DNA of 64,000 bases from Gillisia sp. (lineage in GTDB: Bacteria; Bacteroidota; Bacteroidia; Flavobacteriales; Flavobacteriaceae). Both the position numbers and the translations under genes were made by a program. Positions 45,352-54,590 of this stretch are shown here, one piece after another. Location: contig JAGXIL010000019.1 in the NCBI GenBank assembly GCA_024635655.1, positions 18,812 to 82,811 on the forward strand, in the 5' to 3' direction. The stretch's first letter is position 1. Every line of letters starts with the position of its first letter. The notes under the pieces were generated by a model, which did not search any database, was not told where the DNA came from, and saw only the letters and a list, made by a program, of their open reading frames with translations.

Positions 45352-47076
45352 TCAATTATTTTTATCCAACTCCGTTAAGTGATTGTTGAGGTCTAAAATG
45401 GTCCCGATGAAAGAAGCATGTACAAAAGTTTGCGGGAAATTTCCCAGCATCTCTCCATTTTCAATATCTCCTTCCTCTGCAAAGAATCCAAGGTCGTTGC
45501 TGAATTCCAGCGCACTTTTAATGATGTTTTCAGCTTTGGGAATGTCTTTAGCCATAATGTAATACTGGGCCATCCAAAAACATCCGGCAAGAAAGACCCC
45601 TTCTTTAGAGGCATCAAAATTCTCCAGGGTTCTATGATATAATCGCCCTTCACGATGATGTTTCTCCAGTCTTTCAATTGTTTTTTTCATTTCAGGAGAA
45701 TCTGGCTCAATAAACAACCACACCGGAAAAAGAGCTGCAGTATTATCTACCTCTTCACTTCCGGGATATGTTGCAAATGCACCATCTTTAGTAATGCATT
45801 TTTCTATTATAAACTTCTTAATGGCTTCAGAGGCATTCAGCCAGTGCTTTTTCTGATCCTCATCTTCAGCAAAATCGGCAATAAATTCCAAAGCTTTTGA
45901 AACGATCACCTTGCTGGACGTAAAATGTTCTTTTGCTTCTTCTTCCCATATTCCATGATCCTTCTCATCCCACCTTTCTACAAGGAAATCGGCTATATCA
46001 ACCACCGTTTCCCAGTGCAGTTTTTCATCAGATTTTCCATAGATCATTTTAGCGATGAGAATTACATTGGCGTTGGCATCCAGTTGCAACTGGTCCATGG
46101 CATTATTCCCCTTTCTTACCGGGCGGCTGTTTTGGTAGCCGTCTAAAGGAATTTCTTCTTCGGGTTGGGCTACAAGTTTATCCAGAGAATAAAATGGCAA
46201 CAGCATCTTCTGACTGTTACGGTATTTGGCATCACACAAAAAACTAAGGAATCTCCTTTCTTCTTCACCACTACTTTCTGCCCTTATCAAAGCGCTTGTG
46301 ATCATAGCTGAATCCCTTAACCAGACGTACCGGTAATCATAATTCCGGGAGCCTCCCGCTACTTCCGGAAGCGAAGTAGTGGCAGCAGCTATTATACCTC
46401 CGTTTTCCTGAAAGGTCATAAGTTGAATAGCCCTTAAAGAATCATTTACCTGCTTTTCATAAATACCTTCATATTTTACCTGCGAGGAAATTTTCTTCCA
46501 CGCCTTTAAAGTATCAGCTTTTAACGACAGAAGATCTTTTAGGGAAATTTCCAAATCAAAAGGTTTTTCGGAAATATAAAACCAGCCGGTTTCGCCTTGT
46601 GGAATAGTGAAAAATACACGGCCTTGTTCAACAGAAATGGAATGAGAAGCCGATAAGAATAATGTCCTTGAGATCGTGACCTGATTTTTTTCTTTTTGAA
46701 ATTCATATTCCGGTAGACCCAGGCCATAATATGGTTTTAAAAAGATAGTATTTTCAATAGCTTCGGGGGCTTCAGAGTAAATTCTGCATATTCCTGAACT
46801 TCCATTGGAAAGCGGCATAAAATCGGTCACCGTTAGTCCGTCAAATTCTGTTTCTAAAACCGCACTTCTCTCTTTATATCCCCTCTTAATAAATTTTTTT
46901 CCGGAATAAGTAAAGGAACAAAAGCCTCCTTTTTGCGGATCTACTAAAGAAGAGAAATATGCAGGTTTGTCAAATCTGCCGGGGCAATACCAGGCTACCT
47001 CTCCTTGAGAGGTTATTAAAGCACAGGTTTTCCTGTCGCCTATTATTCCGAGATCCCTTATTTTGAAATTTCCCAT
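45352..47076 (-). CDS. Glycoside hydrolase family 15 protein
   Basis: A 574-residue glucoamylase/trehalase-type enzyme. The N-terminal beta-sandwich (1-200) opens with RDLGIIGDRKTCALITSQGE and WYCPGRFDKPAYFSSLVDPQ, typical of bacterial GH15 proteins. The (alpha/alpha)6 barrel follows, with RNYDYRYVWLRDSAMITSAL and, near residue 390, RWDEKDHGIWEE, containing the general acid region. It is probably cytosolic, hydrolysing trehalose or maltooligosaccharides. Its ATG is 1 base after the stop of an SDR remnant, so it was the second gene of an SDR-GH15 operon and may have lost its promoter. Confidence 0.9.
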   Translation of the reverse strand: MGNFKIRDLGIIGDRKTCALITSQGEVAWYCPGRFDKPAYFSSLVDPQKGGFCSFTYSGKKFIKRGYKERSAVLETEFDGLTVTDFMPLSNGSSGICRIYSEAPEAIENTIFLKPYYGLGLPEYEFQKEKNQVTISRTLFLSASHSISVEQGRVFFTIPQGETGWFYISEKPFDLEISLKDLLSLKADTLKAWKKISSQVKYEGIYEKQVNDSLRAIQLMTFQENGGIIAAATTSLPEVAGGSRNYDYRYVWLRDSAMITSALIRAESSGEEERRFLSFLCDAKYRNSQKMLLPFYSLDKLVAQPEEEIPLDGYQNSRPVRKGNNAMDQLQLDANANVILIAKMIYGKSDEKLHWETVVDIADFLVERWDEKDHGIWEEEAKEHFTSSKVIVSKALEFIADFAEDEDQKKHWLNASEAIKKFIIEKCITKDGAFATYPGSEEVDNTAALFPVWLFIEPDSPEMKKTIERLEKHHREGRLYHRTLENFDASKEGVFLAGCFWMAQYYIMAKDIPKAENIIKSALEFSNDLGFFAEEGDIENGEMLGNFPQTFVHASFIGTILDLNNHLTELDKNN

Positions 47077-47077
47077 A

Positions 47078-47176
47078 TCAGGCTCCCTGCCCGGTGTTTT
47101 GCATTAGGCCTCCGTCTATCACATATGTTGAACCGGTAACATTGGACAAAGTTTCATAACCCCCTATTATATTATC
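47078..47176 (-). pseudogene. C-terminal remnant of a short-chain dehydrogenase
   Basis: The last 25 or so residues of an SDR survive: SNVTGSTYVIDGGLMQNTGQ, stop at 47078-47080. This is the conserved end of glucose 1-dehydrogenase-like SDRs, where the VTGxxxxVDGG motif closes the cofactor site. The first 220 residues are gone; a stop precedes the homology. Together with the truncated transketolase and dehydrogenase it marks deletion in this sugar-metabolism region. Confidence 0.75.
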
Positions 47177-47309
47177 GGTTTAATCTAAAAATAAAAAATA
47201 ACCTTTTCCGACTCTGTCAAATTTATGGCTTCGAAAAATTTTTACAAAAATTTTATGACACTCTAAAATAGCTTATTTCTATCTTTCAAACACACCAAAT
47301 AAAATATCC

Positions 47310-47990
47310 ATGGAGAAAAAATCAAAAATCTGGTATCTGGAAAATTTCAACTTTTTTTCAGAGCTCACCATGGAAGAGAGAATGTTTGTTTGCAAGAACA
47401 CTGTTATGAAAACAGTAGAAAAAAATGAAGTTATCTATTTCCAGGAGAGCCGGGCAAACAGCGTCTACTTTTTGAAGGAAGGTAAAATAAAGATCTCCAA
47501 GTTCAACTCTGAAGGAGAAGAACTCCTTATGCGAATTTTAATGCCGGGAGAAATTTTTGGAGAATCTTCCATTATGAACAACAGAAAAAGAAAAGAGGCT
47601 GCCATTGCAGAAGAAACAGTGAATTTTTGTGTGATGAGGGAAGATAAAATGAAAGAGCTTTTGCTCATGGTTCCGGCCCTTAATTTGAAGTTTTGCCAAA
47701 TGATCGAAGAAAGGCTTGAAATTGCACAAAAGCGTCTGGAAGATCTTTCCTTTAAAAATAATCACCAGAGAATAATAGATTTTATAAAAGGTCTGGCCGG
47801 TAACACCAATATTCAGAATGGGGAAATTGTAATTAATAACTCCTTTACCCACGATAAGATTGCCAAACTTACTTCAACCAATCGACAGGAAGTGTCCAGT
47901 GTTTTTAGCTATTTGAAGAAAAAACAGATCATAGATTATAACAGAAAGTTCATCAGGATCCTGAAAATGAAGGATCTCGAATTGTCCTAG
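47310..47990 (+). CDS. Crp/Fnr-family transcriptional regulator
   Basis: A 226-residue regulator. The N-terminal cyclic-nucleotide-binding-like barrel (about 20-130) shows VYFLKEGKIKISKFNSEGEE and ILMPGEIFGESSIM, followed by a dimerisation helix. The C-terminal winged helix-turn-helix carries HDKIAKLTSTNRQEVSSVFS (recognition helix). No Fnr-type cysteine cluster is seen, so oxygen sensing is unlikely. The target genes are unknown. Single gene. Confidence 0.92.
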   Translation: MEKKSKIWYLENFNFFSELTMEERMFVCKNTVMKTVEKNEVIYFQESRANSVYFLKEGKIKISKFNSEGEELLMRILMPGEIFGESSIMNNRKRKEAAIAEETVNFCVMREDKMKELLLMVPALNLKFCQMIEERLEIAQKRLEDLSFKNNHQRIIDFIKGLAGNTNIQNGEIVINNSFTHDKIAKLTSTNRQEVSSVFSYLKKKQIIDYNRKFIRILKMKDLELS

Positions 47991-48185
47991 ACATTATTTT
48001 AGTTCTTCTGAACTTTAGGATAGATATATTTTCAAGCATTTGCTAATTAGCATTTTTTGAAAATGATAAAATTCTCTCAAATGTCATTAAAAAGACAAAT
48101 TCTCTTCTTTTCCTCGATTAAATTACAATAGGTCATCAGGAATATTTCCTGGTGTAATATTTTAAAAATTTATAAATCGAAGGAT

Positions 48186-48791
48186 ATGATAAACATTTCT
48201 AAAACAGTCGGATTATTTTGTGCATTTCTGCTCTTGATAGGTACTTCCAATGCGCAGGATAATGTTAATGTAGAAGATTGGCCGGAAACTGCAAAAAAAG
48301 CAGCCAATGCCATGATGGAAAAGTATGGAGAACCCCATGAGCATACGGAGAGTATGTTAATTTGGAACAACACCGGTCCTTTCATTAAAACAATTGTGTA
48401 CAAGGAAGAGATCCAGCATGATTTTCCCATGCCGCACAAGGATGTTCTCGAGCAGGTGATAAACCATGATGCCCCGGTGGAAAAGTATTCAGATCTTGCC
48501 CGTTATGACGGGAGCGTAATAGTTGAACGAACTAAGGGAACCATTGCAGCTCGTTGTGACAAAGAAGCCGCAAATTACCTTGCATTGAACCTTGCCCATG
48601 ATATAATTGAAGATAAAAAAACAGTAGAGGAAGCAAGGCAATTTTATGCTGACACTATGATGAAAATGATGCAAGGAGAAGAAGATGAATATCTTCAAAA
48701 ACTTACCTTCGAACTTCCCCAAAATGATGTAACTAACCCTGATGAAACGATCATGGACATGTCAAAGGTGAAGCAAATGAAAGAAAAATAA
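48186..48791 (+). CDS. Secreted protein of unknown function
   Basis: A 201-residue protein with a signal peptide (MINISKTVGLFCAFLLLIGT, then SNAQ cleavage). The mature part contains EDWPETAKKAANAMMEKYGE and SMLIWNNTGPFIKTIVYKEE, then a helical region with AARCDKEAANYLALNLAHDI. No family recognised; similar proteins occur as hypothetical genes in Bacteroidota. Probably periplasmic. A strong terminator follows. Confidence 0.75.
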   Translation: MINISKTVGLFCAFLLLIGTSNAQDNVNVEDWPETAKKAANAMMEKYGEPHEHTESMLIWNNTGPFIKTIVYKEEIQHDFPMPHKDVLEQVINHDAPVEKYSDLARYDGSVIVERTKGTIAARCDKEAANYLALNLAHDIIEDKKTVEEARQFYADTMMKMMQGEEDEYLQKLTFELPQNDVTNPDETIMDMSKVKQMKEK

Positions 48792-48834
48792 CAAAATAAT
48801 AAATTTGAAATAAGAGATATTTATTTACTCCAGC

Positions 48835-48880
48835 AAGTACAACCCTGCACTGTAGCTGTGCAGGGTTGTACTTGTTTTTA
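48835..48880 (+). terminator. Strong intrinsic terminator
   Basis: A perfect 16-bp stem (48835-48850 with 48858-48873; core AACCCTGCAC/GTGCAGGGTT), a 7-base loop, then TGTTTTTA. Terminates the secreted-protein gene. Confidence 0.85.
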
Positions 48881-49295
48881 CATCCAACAATTTTAGAAGA
48901 CTCTCCAGCACCTGTAAGCTGTCACTCCCACTAAATCCTTATAAATACTTTCGATTTTTCAATGTAAACCGCTTCAATGTAAAACCACCTTTTTCTGAAT
49001 GTATTCTGGAATAAATTTTGATTTCACATTAAAAATTGATGATTCTGTTTAATGTTATTAATTTTTTTTTATACTTCTGTTATTTTACTCTTAGATCATC
49101 TACTGATCAAAAGGTTGAGAAATAAGGGTTCTTCAAATTTTAGAATTTCGTGTTTGGTTTTTGCAATTCATTGCCTTAAATAAGAACTTGAATATTTAAA
49201 CTATTCATTTTTTTTCTATCTGCTTACTAATTAAATTGCAAGGTTTTCTCCGTTGCTAATTAGGATATATTTTTAATAACCATTATTTTTATTGT
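48881..49295. other. Gene-free stretch
   Basis: About 415 AT-rich bases upstream of the 184-residue orphan; nothing recognised. Confidence 0.4.
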
Positions 49296-49850
49296 ATGCC
49301 CCAATTTAATAAAAATCACAACCTGACCCTTAGTATTGACTCCCCGGGAATAGTTAGCTCCTCTTGCAATCCAGCTGGTTCTTTAAGTATAAAAAATACT
49401 GTTTTTCCCAAAGAATCGGATTTAAGGGTTCTTGAGTTAATAAAGGTACTTGGAGAAACCCAATCCAACGATTTCAAAGGCCTTTCCGAAATTCATATTA
49501 ATTTAATGCAGATTTATTATGATCGTCAAAAAGACAATGCTAATGATTGGTTTGAGTATTTTTTTCATGCTAAAGAAGCTTTTATTAATGGACATAATTC
49601 CGGTTTAGCTCCTTACCGAATAATGGTTTGTCTAATTAAGAAGAAAAAGTTTCACCAGGCAATGGAAGTTTGTAGTATTGTTACTGACTCTGCTTATCAC
49701 TTTTCTTCTTATGCAACTATTAAAAAGCCGGAATTTGAGTATAAAATGAAAAAGCTAAAACGGAAAATTCAAAAAAGTGATGACTCTCCAATAAAATTAT
49801 TTACTGAAGACGAAGTAATAAGGATTAAAAAAAACTCCGAAATTTTTTAA
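49296..49850 (+). CDS. Protein of unknown function (184 aa)
   Basis: A 184-residue frame without signal peptide or membrane segment. The middle (DWFEYFFHAKEAFINGHNSG and IKKKKFHQAMEVCSIVTDS) looks like one or two TPR-like helical pairs; the C-terminal part is lysine-rich. AT-rich codon use fits the surrounding accessory DNA. No family recognised; real coding potential is likely from length and composition. Confidence 0.6.
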   Translation: MPQFNKNHNLTLSIDSPGIVSSSCNPAGSLSIKNTVFPKESDLRVLELIKVLGETQSNDFKGLSEIHINLMQIYYDRQKDNANDWFEYFFHAKEAFINGHNSGLAPYRIMVCLIKKKKFHQAMEVCSIVTDSAYHFSSYATIKKPEFEYKMKKLKRKIQKSDDSPIKLFTEDEVIRIKKNSEIF

Positions 49851-50113
49851 TTTCCACTAAAAATATTGAACAAACATTTTTATCGAGGAATGGTGCCCCA
49901 GTACATTGGATTCTAAAGAAATCCATTGGTAAGGGTTACTGTTGAGGCGAAACTGTGTTTTGCCATTTGGAATTTGAAATATTTATTGATGTCACAACGA
50001 TCTGCTATTTCCTTTGAAATAAGTAATCATTTATAATTTGTTTAGACTGTTAGCTTTTCTAAATCACACACTTACAACCCATATAGCCTTGTTTAACGAT
50101 GCCTTGCAAAGCT

Positions 50114-50152
50114 TTCGGGTGCACTTTAGGATGTTTTCAAAATGCACCCGAA
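50114..50152. repeat. 10-bp perfect inverted repeat
   Basis: TTCGGGTGCA (50114-50123) and TGCACCCGAA (50143-50152) with a 19-base loop. No U-tract. Lies 12 bases before the decayed tRNA-Leu. Function unknown. Confidence 0.5.
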
Positions 50153-50163
50153 CTTCACACCTT

Positions 50164-50251
50164 AATTGGCAGACACGTTGGATTTAACTATATAGTGACT
50201 TTCCGTCGTGCGAAGCTTGCCTTCCGGCAGGTTCGATCCCGCCTCGAATAC
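50164..50251 (+). pseudogene. Decayed tRNA-Leu
   Basis: AATTGGCAGACACGTTGGAT matches the D-arm and 5' anticodon stem of a type II tRNA-Leu, with TTTAA where a UAA anticodon loop would be. A variable arm (TGACTTTCCGTCGTGCG) and GGTTCGATCCCGCCTCGAAT (T-arm and 3' acceptor strand) follow. The 5' acceptor strand is absent and the anticodon stem no longer pairs. About 18 bases (AAGCTTGCCTTCCGGCA) interrupt the T-arm and resemble the palindrome found inside mfd. Confidence 0.7.
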
Positions 50252-51047
50252 TTTTAAAACCTGTATAATCCCTTAAAGGCTAATTAAGTTTTTCATTGAC
50301 ACCCGGCAGGAATCGGATAAGAGGAATTTAAAAGCAACTATTAGAAGAATAATTATTTAGGTTGGTAACCTCGCCCAATTCCTGGGTTTGAAGGATAAAC
50401 AAAAGTTAAATACATAATAATTAAGAAGTTGAACCTATATAAATATAATGAGTACTTATACATTTACAATGTTAAATAATAAATAGAAAAACTATGGGGG
50501 TAGTTTTTTTATTTTAATACCATTAAAACAGGTCATTTCTTGGGGGAAGTGACCTGTTTTTTGTTTTAGCAAGGGTTTTCGTTACGTACAATTAGCCTTT
50601 AAATTATCTGCGCTGATTTTACCTTCTATAGCTTCTTCTTTTTTTTAACTCTGCCTGTAATATCAAAACAGGGACTAGTGCAAAAAAAAAAAGACTGGAT
50701 ATACTATATTATTGGCTTCGGATAATTTTTATCATCAATTATGATAAATAAAAACTGAAAGTAAGAATTTTCAGCGTTATAAGAAAAAATAAATAATTAC
50801 TACTGTTTAATATCAAATTCAGAATTTATTTTACCAGATTTTAAGATTTAATAAAAAAAACAGCCAAAACTTAGTTAATGGGGGAATTCCCCCATATCGA
50901 CAGCAGAAGAATCAACCTACATTTATAATTGTTAATTATCCCTATATTCAAAAGCTCCATTTACAATGCTTTAATATTCAGAGATCATTTTCAGGATCAT
51001 TCGCTTTAGAATTTTATTAACCACTATATATTAACTTAAACTATTAC
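50252..51047. other. Gene-free stretch with two tandem hairpins
   Basis: About 800 bases without a convincing gene. Hairpins AAAACTA/TAGTTTT (50488-50507) and AAAACAGGTCA/TGACCTGTTTT (50525-50560), each followed by T-runs, look like tandem terminators although no gene ends nearby. A short noncoding transcript from 50260-50560 is possible. The last 100 bases should hold the promoter of the CHRD-like lipoprotein. Confidence 0.45.
50525..50563 (+). terminator. Intrinsic terminator without upstream gene
   Basis: An 11-bp stem (50525-50535 with 50550-50560), then a T-rich run. The nearest upstream gene on this strand ended 675 bases earlier. Confidence 0.7.
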
Positions 51048-52541
51048 ATGATGAGAAAAATTAACCTCAGTATCGCTTTTCTGGCGATGTTTGCAATGAT
51101 CTTTACCTCTTGCAGCAAAGAAGAAAGTACTTTAAATGAAACCGAAACCGCTACACTTAGCTTCGGTACGATCCTCACCGACCTGGCAACGACCAGAGCA
51201 GCTACCAAAGATCACACTTCTTTTCTGGATGGTGTGCCCGGTTGTTCAGCAGACAGCCCTGCTTATGTAGAGATCATTTTATCCAGAGATGGAGTGAATG
51301 TAGTTGGAGATGACGGAGACGCGTATAGAATTGACCTGGTGAACGGACAATTGTTTACAGAGGAAGACCCTCAATTGCAACTACAACCGGCAAATTACTC
51401 GCTGGACTATTTTGCAGTGCATAGTGCTTCAGAACAAATGATCTGGTTGGCTCCTATGGGTGGAGGTGATAACTTATCCAATTTTGTGAATAACCCACTG
51501 CCATTAGCCATTGACCTTAATGCCGGCGTAAAAAAATACGTTGAAGTTGACGTTCTGTGCTATGATGATCGTTTTGTAAATGAGTACGGATATCTATTCT
51601 TTGACATAGATCAAAATGAAGCCATTGAATTCTGTGTGTTCGGAAATTTCTGTGATGATGATGGCCGTCATTATCCTGCAGCATATACCGTAGATGTATG
51701 GAGTTACTCAAATAACACCAAAGGTACCCAATTGTACAACGATGTTGAGGCTACAGTTGCTATGAATGATCAGGGTGATTTAGCCGGAAGTCCGGTATGT
51801 TTCGCATTGCCAGATACAGATGGTATGGACGAGTACTACTTCGAAATCACCATTAGAAATTCTGATGCTTATGGAGATGTTGATGAAAGAATTATTCGTG
51901 CCGGAGTAATAAGCGATGATGATGTTAGAGATCTTATGGAAGGTGAAAATGATGTAGAAGCTTACCATTTTAGAGAAGGAAACTGTGGTGACCTTGGAGA
52001 CTCTCCAAACCTGTTGGATGCAGACATTTATTATTCAGATCTTTCCTCTTTAAACGATAGTGGAGCCAATGGATTTGCAAGTATTATTCACATGGATAAT
52101 AAATTAAGCGTAAAAATTTGGGCCGACGGATTAGAGCCAAATATGGTTCATCCACAGCATATTCATGGTCTTGAAAGTGATGCAAATGCAACCTGTCCTC
52201 CTTCTCCCGGAGAAGCTGGTTTTGCAGAAGCCGATACCAATGGCGATGGAGTTATTGACCTTGTAGAAGGGTTACCATTCTATGGTCCGGTACTATTGGA
52301 ACTTTATGAGCCTATAGACGAATTTCCTGTTGCCAACGCAAATGGAGAAATTCATTTTGAGAGAACCTTCACTTTAGGGGAAACCGAATTCGAAGAAGAA
52401 GGAGCCGTACCTACCTGGGAAGAATTGGCGCCTCTTATGAACAGAACGATAGTTCTTCACGGACTGACTTTTGGAGGAGAATACGTTGCTACTTTACCTG
52501 TTGCCTGTGGACAAATTGAAATGAAGTACGACGGACAATAG
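51048..52541 (+). CDS. Lipoprotein with CHRD-like C-terminal region
   Basis: A 497-residue exported lipoprotein: KINLSIAFLAMFAMIFTSCS carries the lipobox Cys. The N-terminal half (40-330) is an Asp/Asn-rich beta region of unknown type with repeated Cys (DVLCYDD, EFCVFGNFCDDDG). The C-terminal part (335-497) shows MVHPQHIHGLESDANATCP and IVLHGLTFGGEY, with conserved His as in CHRD/Cu-binding-like modules. ADTNGDGVIDLVEG (about 400) fits a calcium-binding EF-hand or dockerin loop. Possibly a surface metal-binding protein. The second Met (51051) is an equally good start. A clear terminator follows. Confidence 0.75.
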   Translation: MMRKINLSIAFLAMFAMIFTSCSKEESTLNETETATLSFGTILTDLATTRAATKDHTSFLDGVPGCSADSPAYVEIILSRDGVNVVGDDGDAYRIDLVNGQLFTEEDPQLQLQPANYSLDYFAVHSASEQMIWLAPMGGGDNLSNFVNNPLPLAIDLNAGVKKYVEVDVLCYDDRFVNEYGYLFFDIDQNEAIEFCVFGNFCDDDGRHYPAAYTVDVWSYSNNTKGTQLYNDVEATVAMNDQGDLAGSPVCFALPDTDGMDEYYFEITIRNSDAYGDVDERIIRAGVISDDDVRDLMEGENDVEAYHFREGNCGDLGDSPNLLDADIYYSDLSSLNDSGANGFASIIHMDNKLSVKIWADGLEPNMVHPQHIHGLESDANATCPPSPGEAGFAEADTNGDGVIDLVEGLPFYGPVLLELYEPIDEFPVANANGEIHFERTFTLGETEFEEEGAVPTWEELAPLMNRTIVLHGLTFGGEYVATLPVACGQIEMKYDGQ

Positions 52542-52568
52542 TAACATTTAATTTTGTTTTGAATGGAA

Positions 52569-52598
52569 TGCTGCCTGGTCTCAGGCAGCATTTTTATT
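52569..52598 (+). terminator. Intrinsic terminator
   Basis: TGCTGCCTG-GTCT-CAGGCAGCA (52569-52590) followed by TTTTTATTTT; ends the CHRD-like lipoprotein transcript. Confidence 0.88.
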
Positions 52599-52841
52599 TT
52601 CCCTTTTTCGTGCAGAAATTCGATCTGAAAAATCTTCTGTATATATTAATTTAAACGGAAGATAAGGTTTCGTTGTTTTCTCCAAACCCTTTGAGATGGA
52701 GGAACTAATGGAAAAAATAAAAAATGTTTTAATAAAGGTGTAGGTTATAGAGGTTTTTTTTTAATTAAAAAACAATTTTAATGCGGCTGCATTAAGTTTG
52801 CTCCCATCCCCTCCCGATTTCGGGTACCACTGTTCAGGTAT

Positions 52842-53966
52842 TTATTCAAATCTTGGAAGAATAATTTTAAATATTGTGCCACTTTCTTTACTACTTACTA
52901 CCTTCATCTTACCCTTATGTCCATCAACTATGGCTTTTATGATATACAAGCCAAGACCATAACTATCATTATTTGTGGGATCTCCGCTAGTCTTAGTAAA
53001 TTTACCTGTAGAGATCATATCTTGAATTTTCTCCGGTATTAATGGGCCATCATTATGAACCTCCAGGGATGCATCATTGTCTTTTGCAGATATTCTTATG
53101 GTAACAGGACCTCCCGGTTTTCCATGGCGTAAAGCATTTGTAATTAAATTGGTCATTAACTGGTCCAACCTTATAACATCCCAACTGCCCTCGACAGGCC
53201 CGGGAGATTCAATATTTAATTCCGCTTCAGGGTAACTTAATTGTAATTCCTGAACTATCTTCTCGCCTTGTCTGGAAAGATCAACAGGCTTTTTGTTAAT
53301 CGTCATTCCGCTTCCCAGCCGCAAATTGGTTAATTCTAAAAGGTTATCTATTAATTCTGCCATACGTTTCACGCTGGAACCGGCACGCCCTAATAAGGAT
53401 CTTTCCTTTTCTGAAATATTCGGAGATAATTTGATGATTGACTGCACGCCCGAAATGGCTGTAAGAGGATTGCGCAAATCATGTCCCAGGATGCCTATAA
53501 ACCAGTTTCTGCTTTCTGATACCTTATTATCAAAGCGCTTTAAGGAAACAATCCATAATTCGTCAATGGCTTCATTAAAACGTATCATTTCCTGAAAATC
53601 ATTTTCCGGTTTATTTGTCTTTTTATTCGCTTCCCATTGTTTTAATATATTTGCTCTGAGAGCTCTGAATTCTGAGCTAAGTTCCATTATATCAAAACCT
53701 ATATCGGCACGCTGCTCGCCATGCTGATTGGCAGCCTTGCTTTGGCCGGTTTGCATATCTTTATTCCCTTTTGATTTTTCTTCCTGCTGCACATCAGATT
53801 CCGATGTTTCCATGCTTTCTACAATACGGTCAAGCATTTGGCTAATGTGATCCTCAACCTCCTTCAGGTGCAGGTTTTGTATTCCATCAATATTTTCCTG
53901 AGCGTATGCTACCCAATCTTTAGTGATTTCTTTTTTATGACTCTTTATAAATTGTGCAAGCTTCAT
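52842..53966 (-). CDS. Sensor histidine kinase (cytosolic)
   Basis: A 374-residue kinase without membrane segments. The N-terminal part (1-150; MKLAQFIKSHKKEITKDWVA) resembles an RsbRD-type helical input domain. HisKA follows with the phospho-acceptor in GILGHDLRNPLTAISGVQSI (about residue 163). The ATPase domain has LITNALRHGKPG (N box), NNDSYGLGLYIIKAIVDGHK (G boxes) and ends GTIFKIILPRFE. No response regulator is adjacent, so it is an orphan. The input signal is unknown. Confidence 0.9.
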   Translation of the reverse strand: MKLAQFIKSHKKEITKDWVAYAQENIDGIQNLHLKEVEDHISQMLDRIVESMETSESDVQQEEKSKGNKDMQTGQSKAANQHGEQRADIGFDIMELSSEFRALRANILKQWEANKKTNKPENDFQEMIRFNEAIDELWIVSLKRFDNKVSESRNWFIGILGHDLRNPLTAISGVQSIIKLSPNISEKERSLLGRAGSSVKRMAELIDNLLELTNLRLGSGMTINKKPVDLSRQGEKIVQELQLSYPEAELNIESPGPVEGSWDVIRLDQLMTNLITNALRHGKPGGPVTIRISAKDNDASLEVHNDGPLIPEKIQDMISTGKFTKTSGDPTNNDSYGLGLYIIKAIVDGHKGKMKVVSSKESGTIFKIILPRFE

Positions 53967-54295
53967 AATAGTAACTATGGTTTTTTTTAAATAGTGCTTT
54001 AAAAGAGAATCTATTTAAAATTTGTAATTTTTAATCAATCAGGCAAAAGTACTGTATTTAAAATGGATAAATTATTTGGAATAATACCATTGGAAAATCC
54101 GTATAGAGCTTTAATTAATTAGATAAACCGGAAAAAATAAGGCCAAATTTCCAGTAAAAAATTTAGTTTACATAACCGTTTTTATTACCGGAGGGGTCTT
54201 GGATAAATATTTTTATTAGAACGTGTAGTATAGGTTAAAGAAAAAAAGGAAGATAAACCTTAAATAAGTGTTAGATCCCAATAAAAGAAAAGAGT
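53967..54295. other. Gene-free stretch
   Basis: About 330 AT-rich bases upstream of the histidine kinase gene; its promoter must be here. No repeat or gene recognised. Confidence 0.4.
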
Positions 54296-54541
54296 TCACC
54301 TAACATCATACATAGTCAACAGGTTTTTTTGAGACTCACTTTTCCCCAAATAATGGTCGAGGATATTATCGGCGGAAATTTGCTCCTTGTTCTCAAGCAT
54401 CCGCTGGTAAATATCGTAAACGTTATTTTTTATGATATACAATTTTCTATTGGCCTGCTTGGCTTCGGCTGAAGTTCCCCTATCTGTAAGGCCTACGAAT
54501 ATATAGTTTCTACTAACACTAGAAAGATATACTGTATACAT
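54296..54541 (-). pseudogene. Chimeric remnant: GIY-YIG start fused to integrase fragment
   Basis: The 81-codon frame joins two unrelated pieces. Residues 1-21 (MYTVYLSSVSRNYIFVGLTD) are the opening strands of a small GIY-YIG nuclease. Residues 25-78 (AEAKQANRKLYIIKNNVYDI, then ISADNILDHYLGKSESQKNL) match the N-terminal region of Bacteroidota tyrosine recombinases just before the SAM-like domain. Neither domain is complete. It lies directly downstream of a tRNA-Leu scar on the same strand, the usual place for an integrase or a GIY-YIG gene. Not expected to be functional. Confidence 0.7.
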
Positions 54542-54561
54542 TACAATAACATTTAAACACG

Positions 54562-54589
54562 AAAAACCCCTGTAATAACAGAGGTTTTT
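54562..54589 (-). terminator. Terminator downstream of tRNA-Leu scar
   Basis: A 12-bp stem with one mismatch (54562-54573 with 54578-54589), with T-rich flanks on the minus strand. The flank after the decayed tRNA-Leu at 50252 (TTTTAAAACCTGTATAAT) is a degenerate version of the same sequence. Confidence 0.75.
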
Positions 54590-54590
54590 T

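Noticed and set aside
50164..50251. Functional tRNA-Leu
   Set aside because: The 5' acceptor strand is missing, the anticodon stem does not pair and the T-arm is interrupted; called a pseudogene instead.
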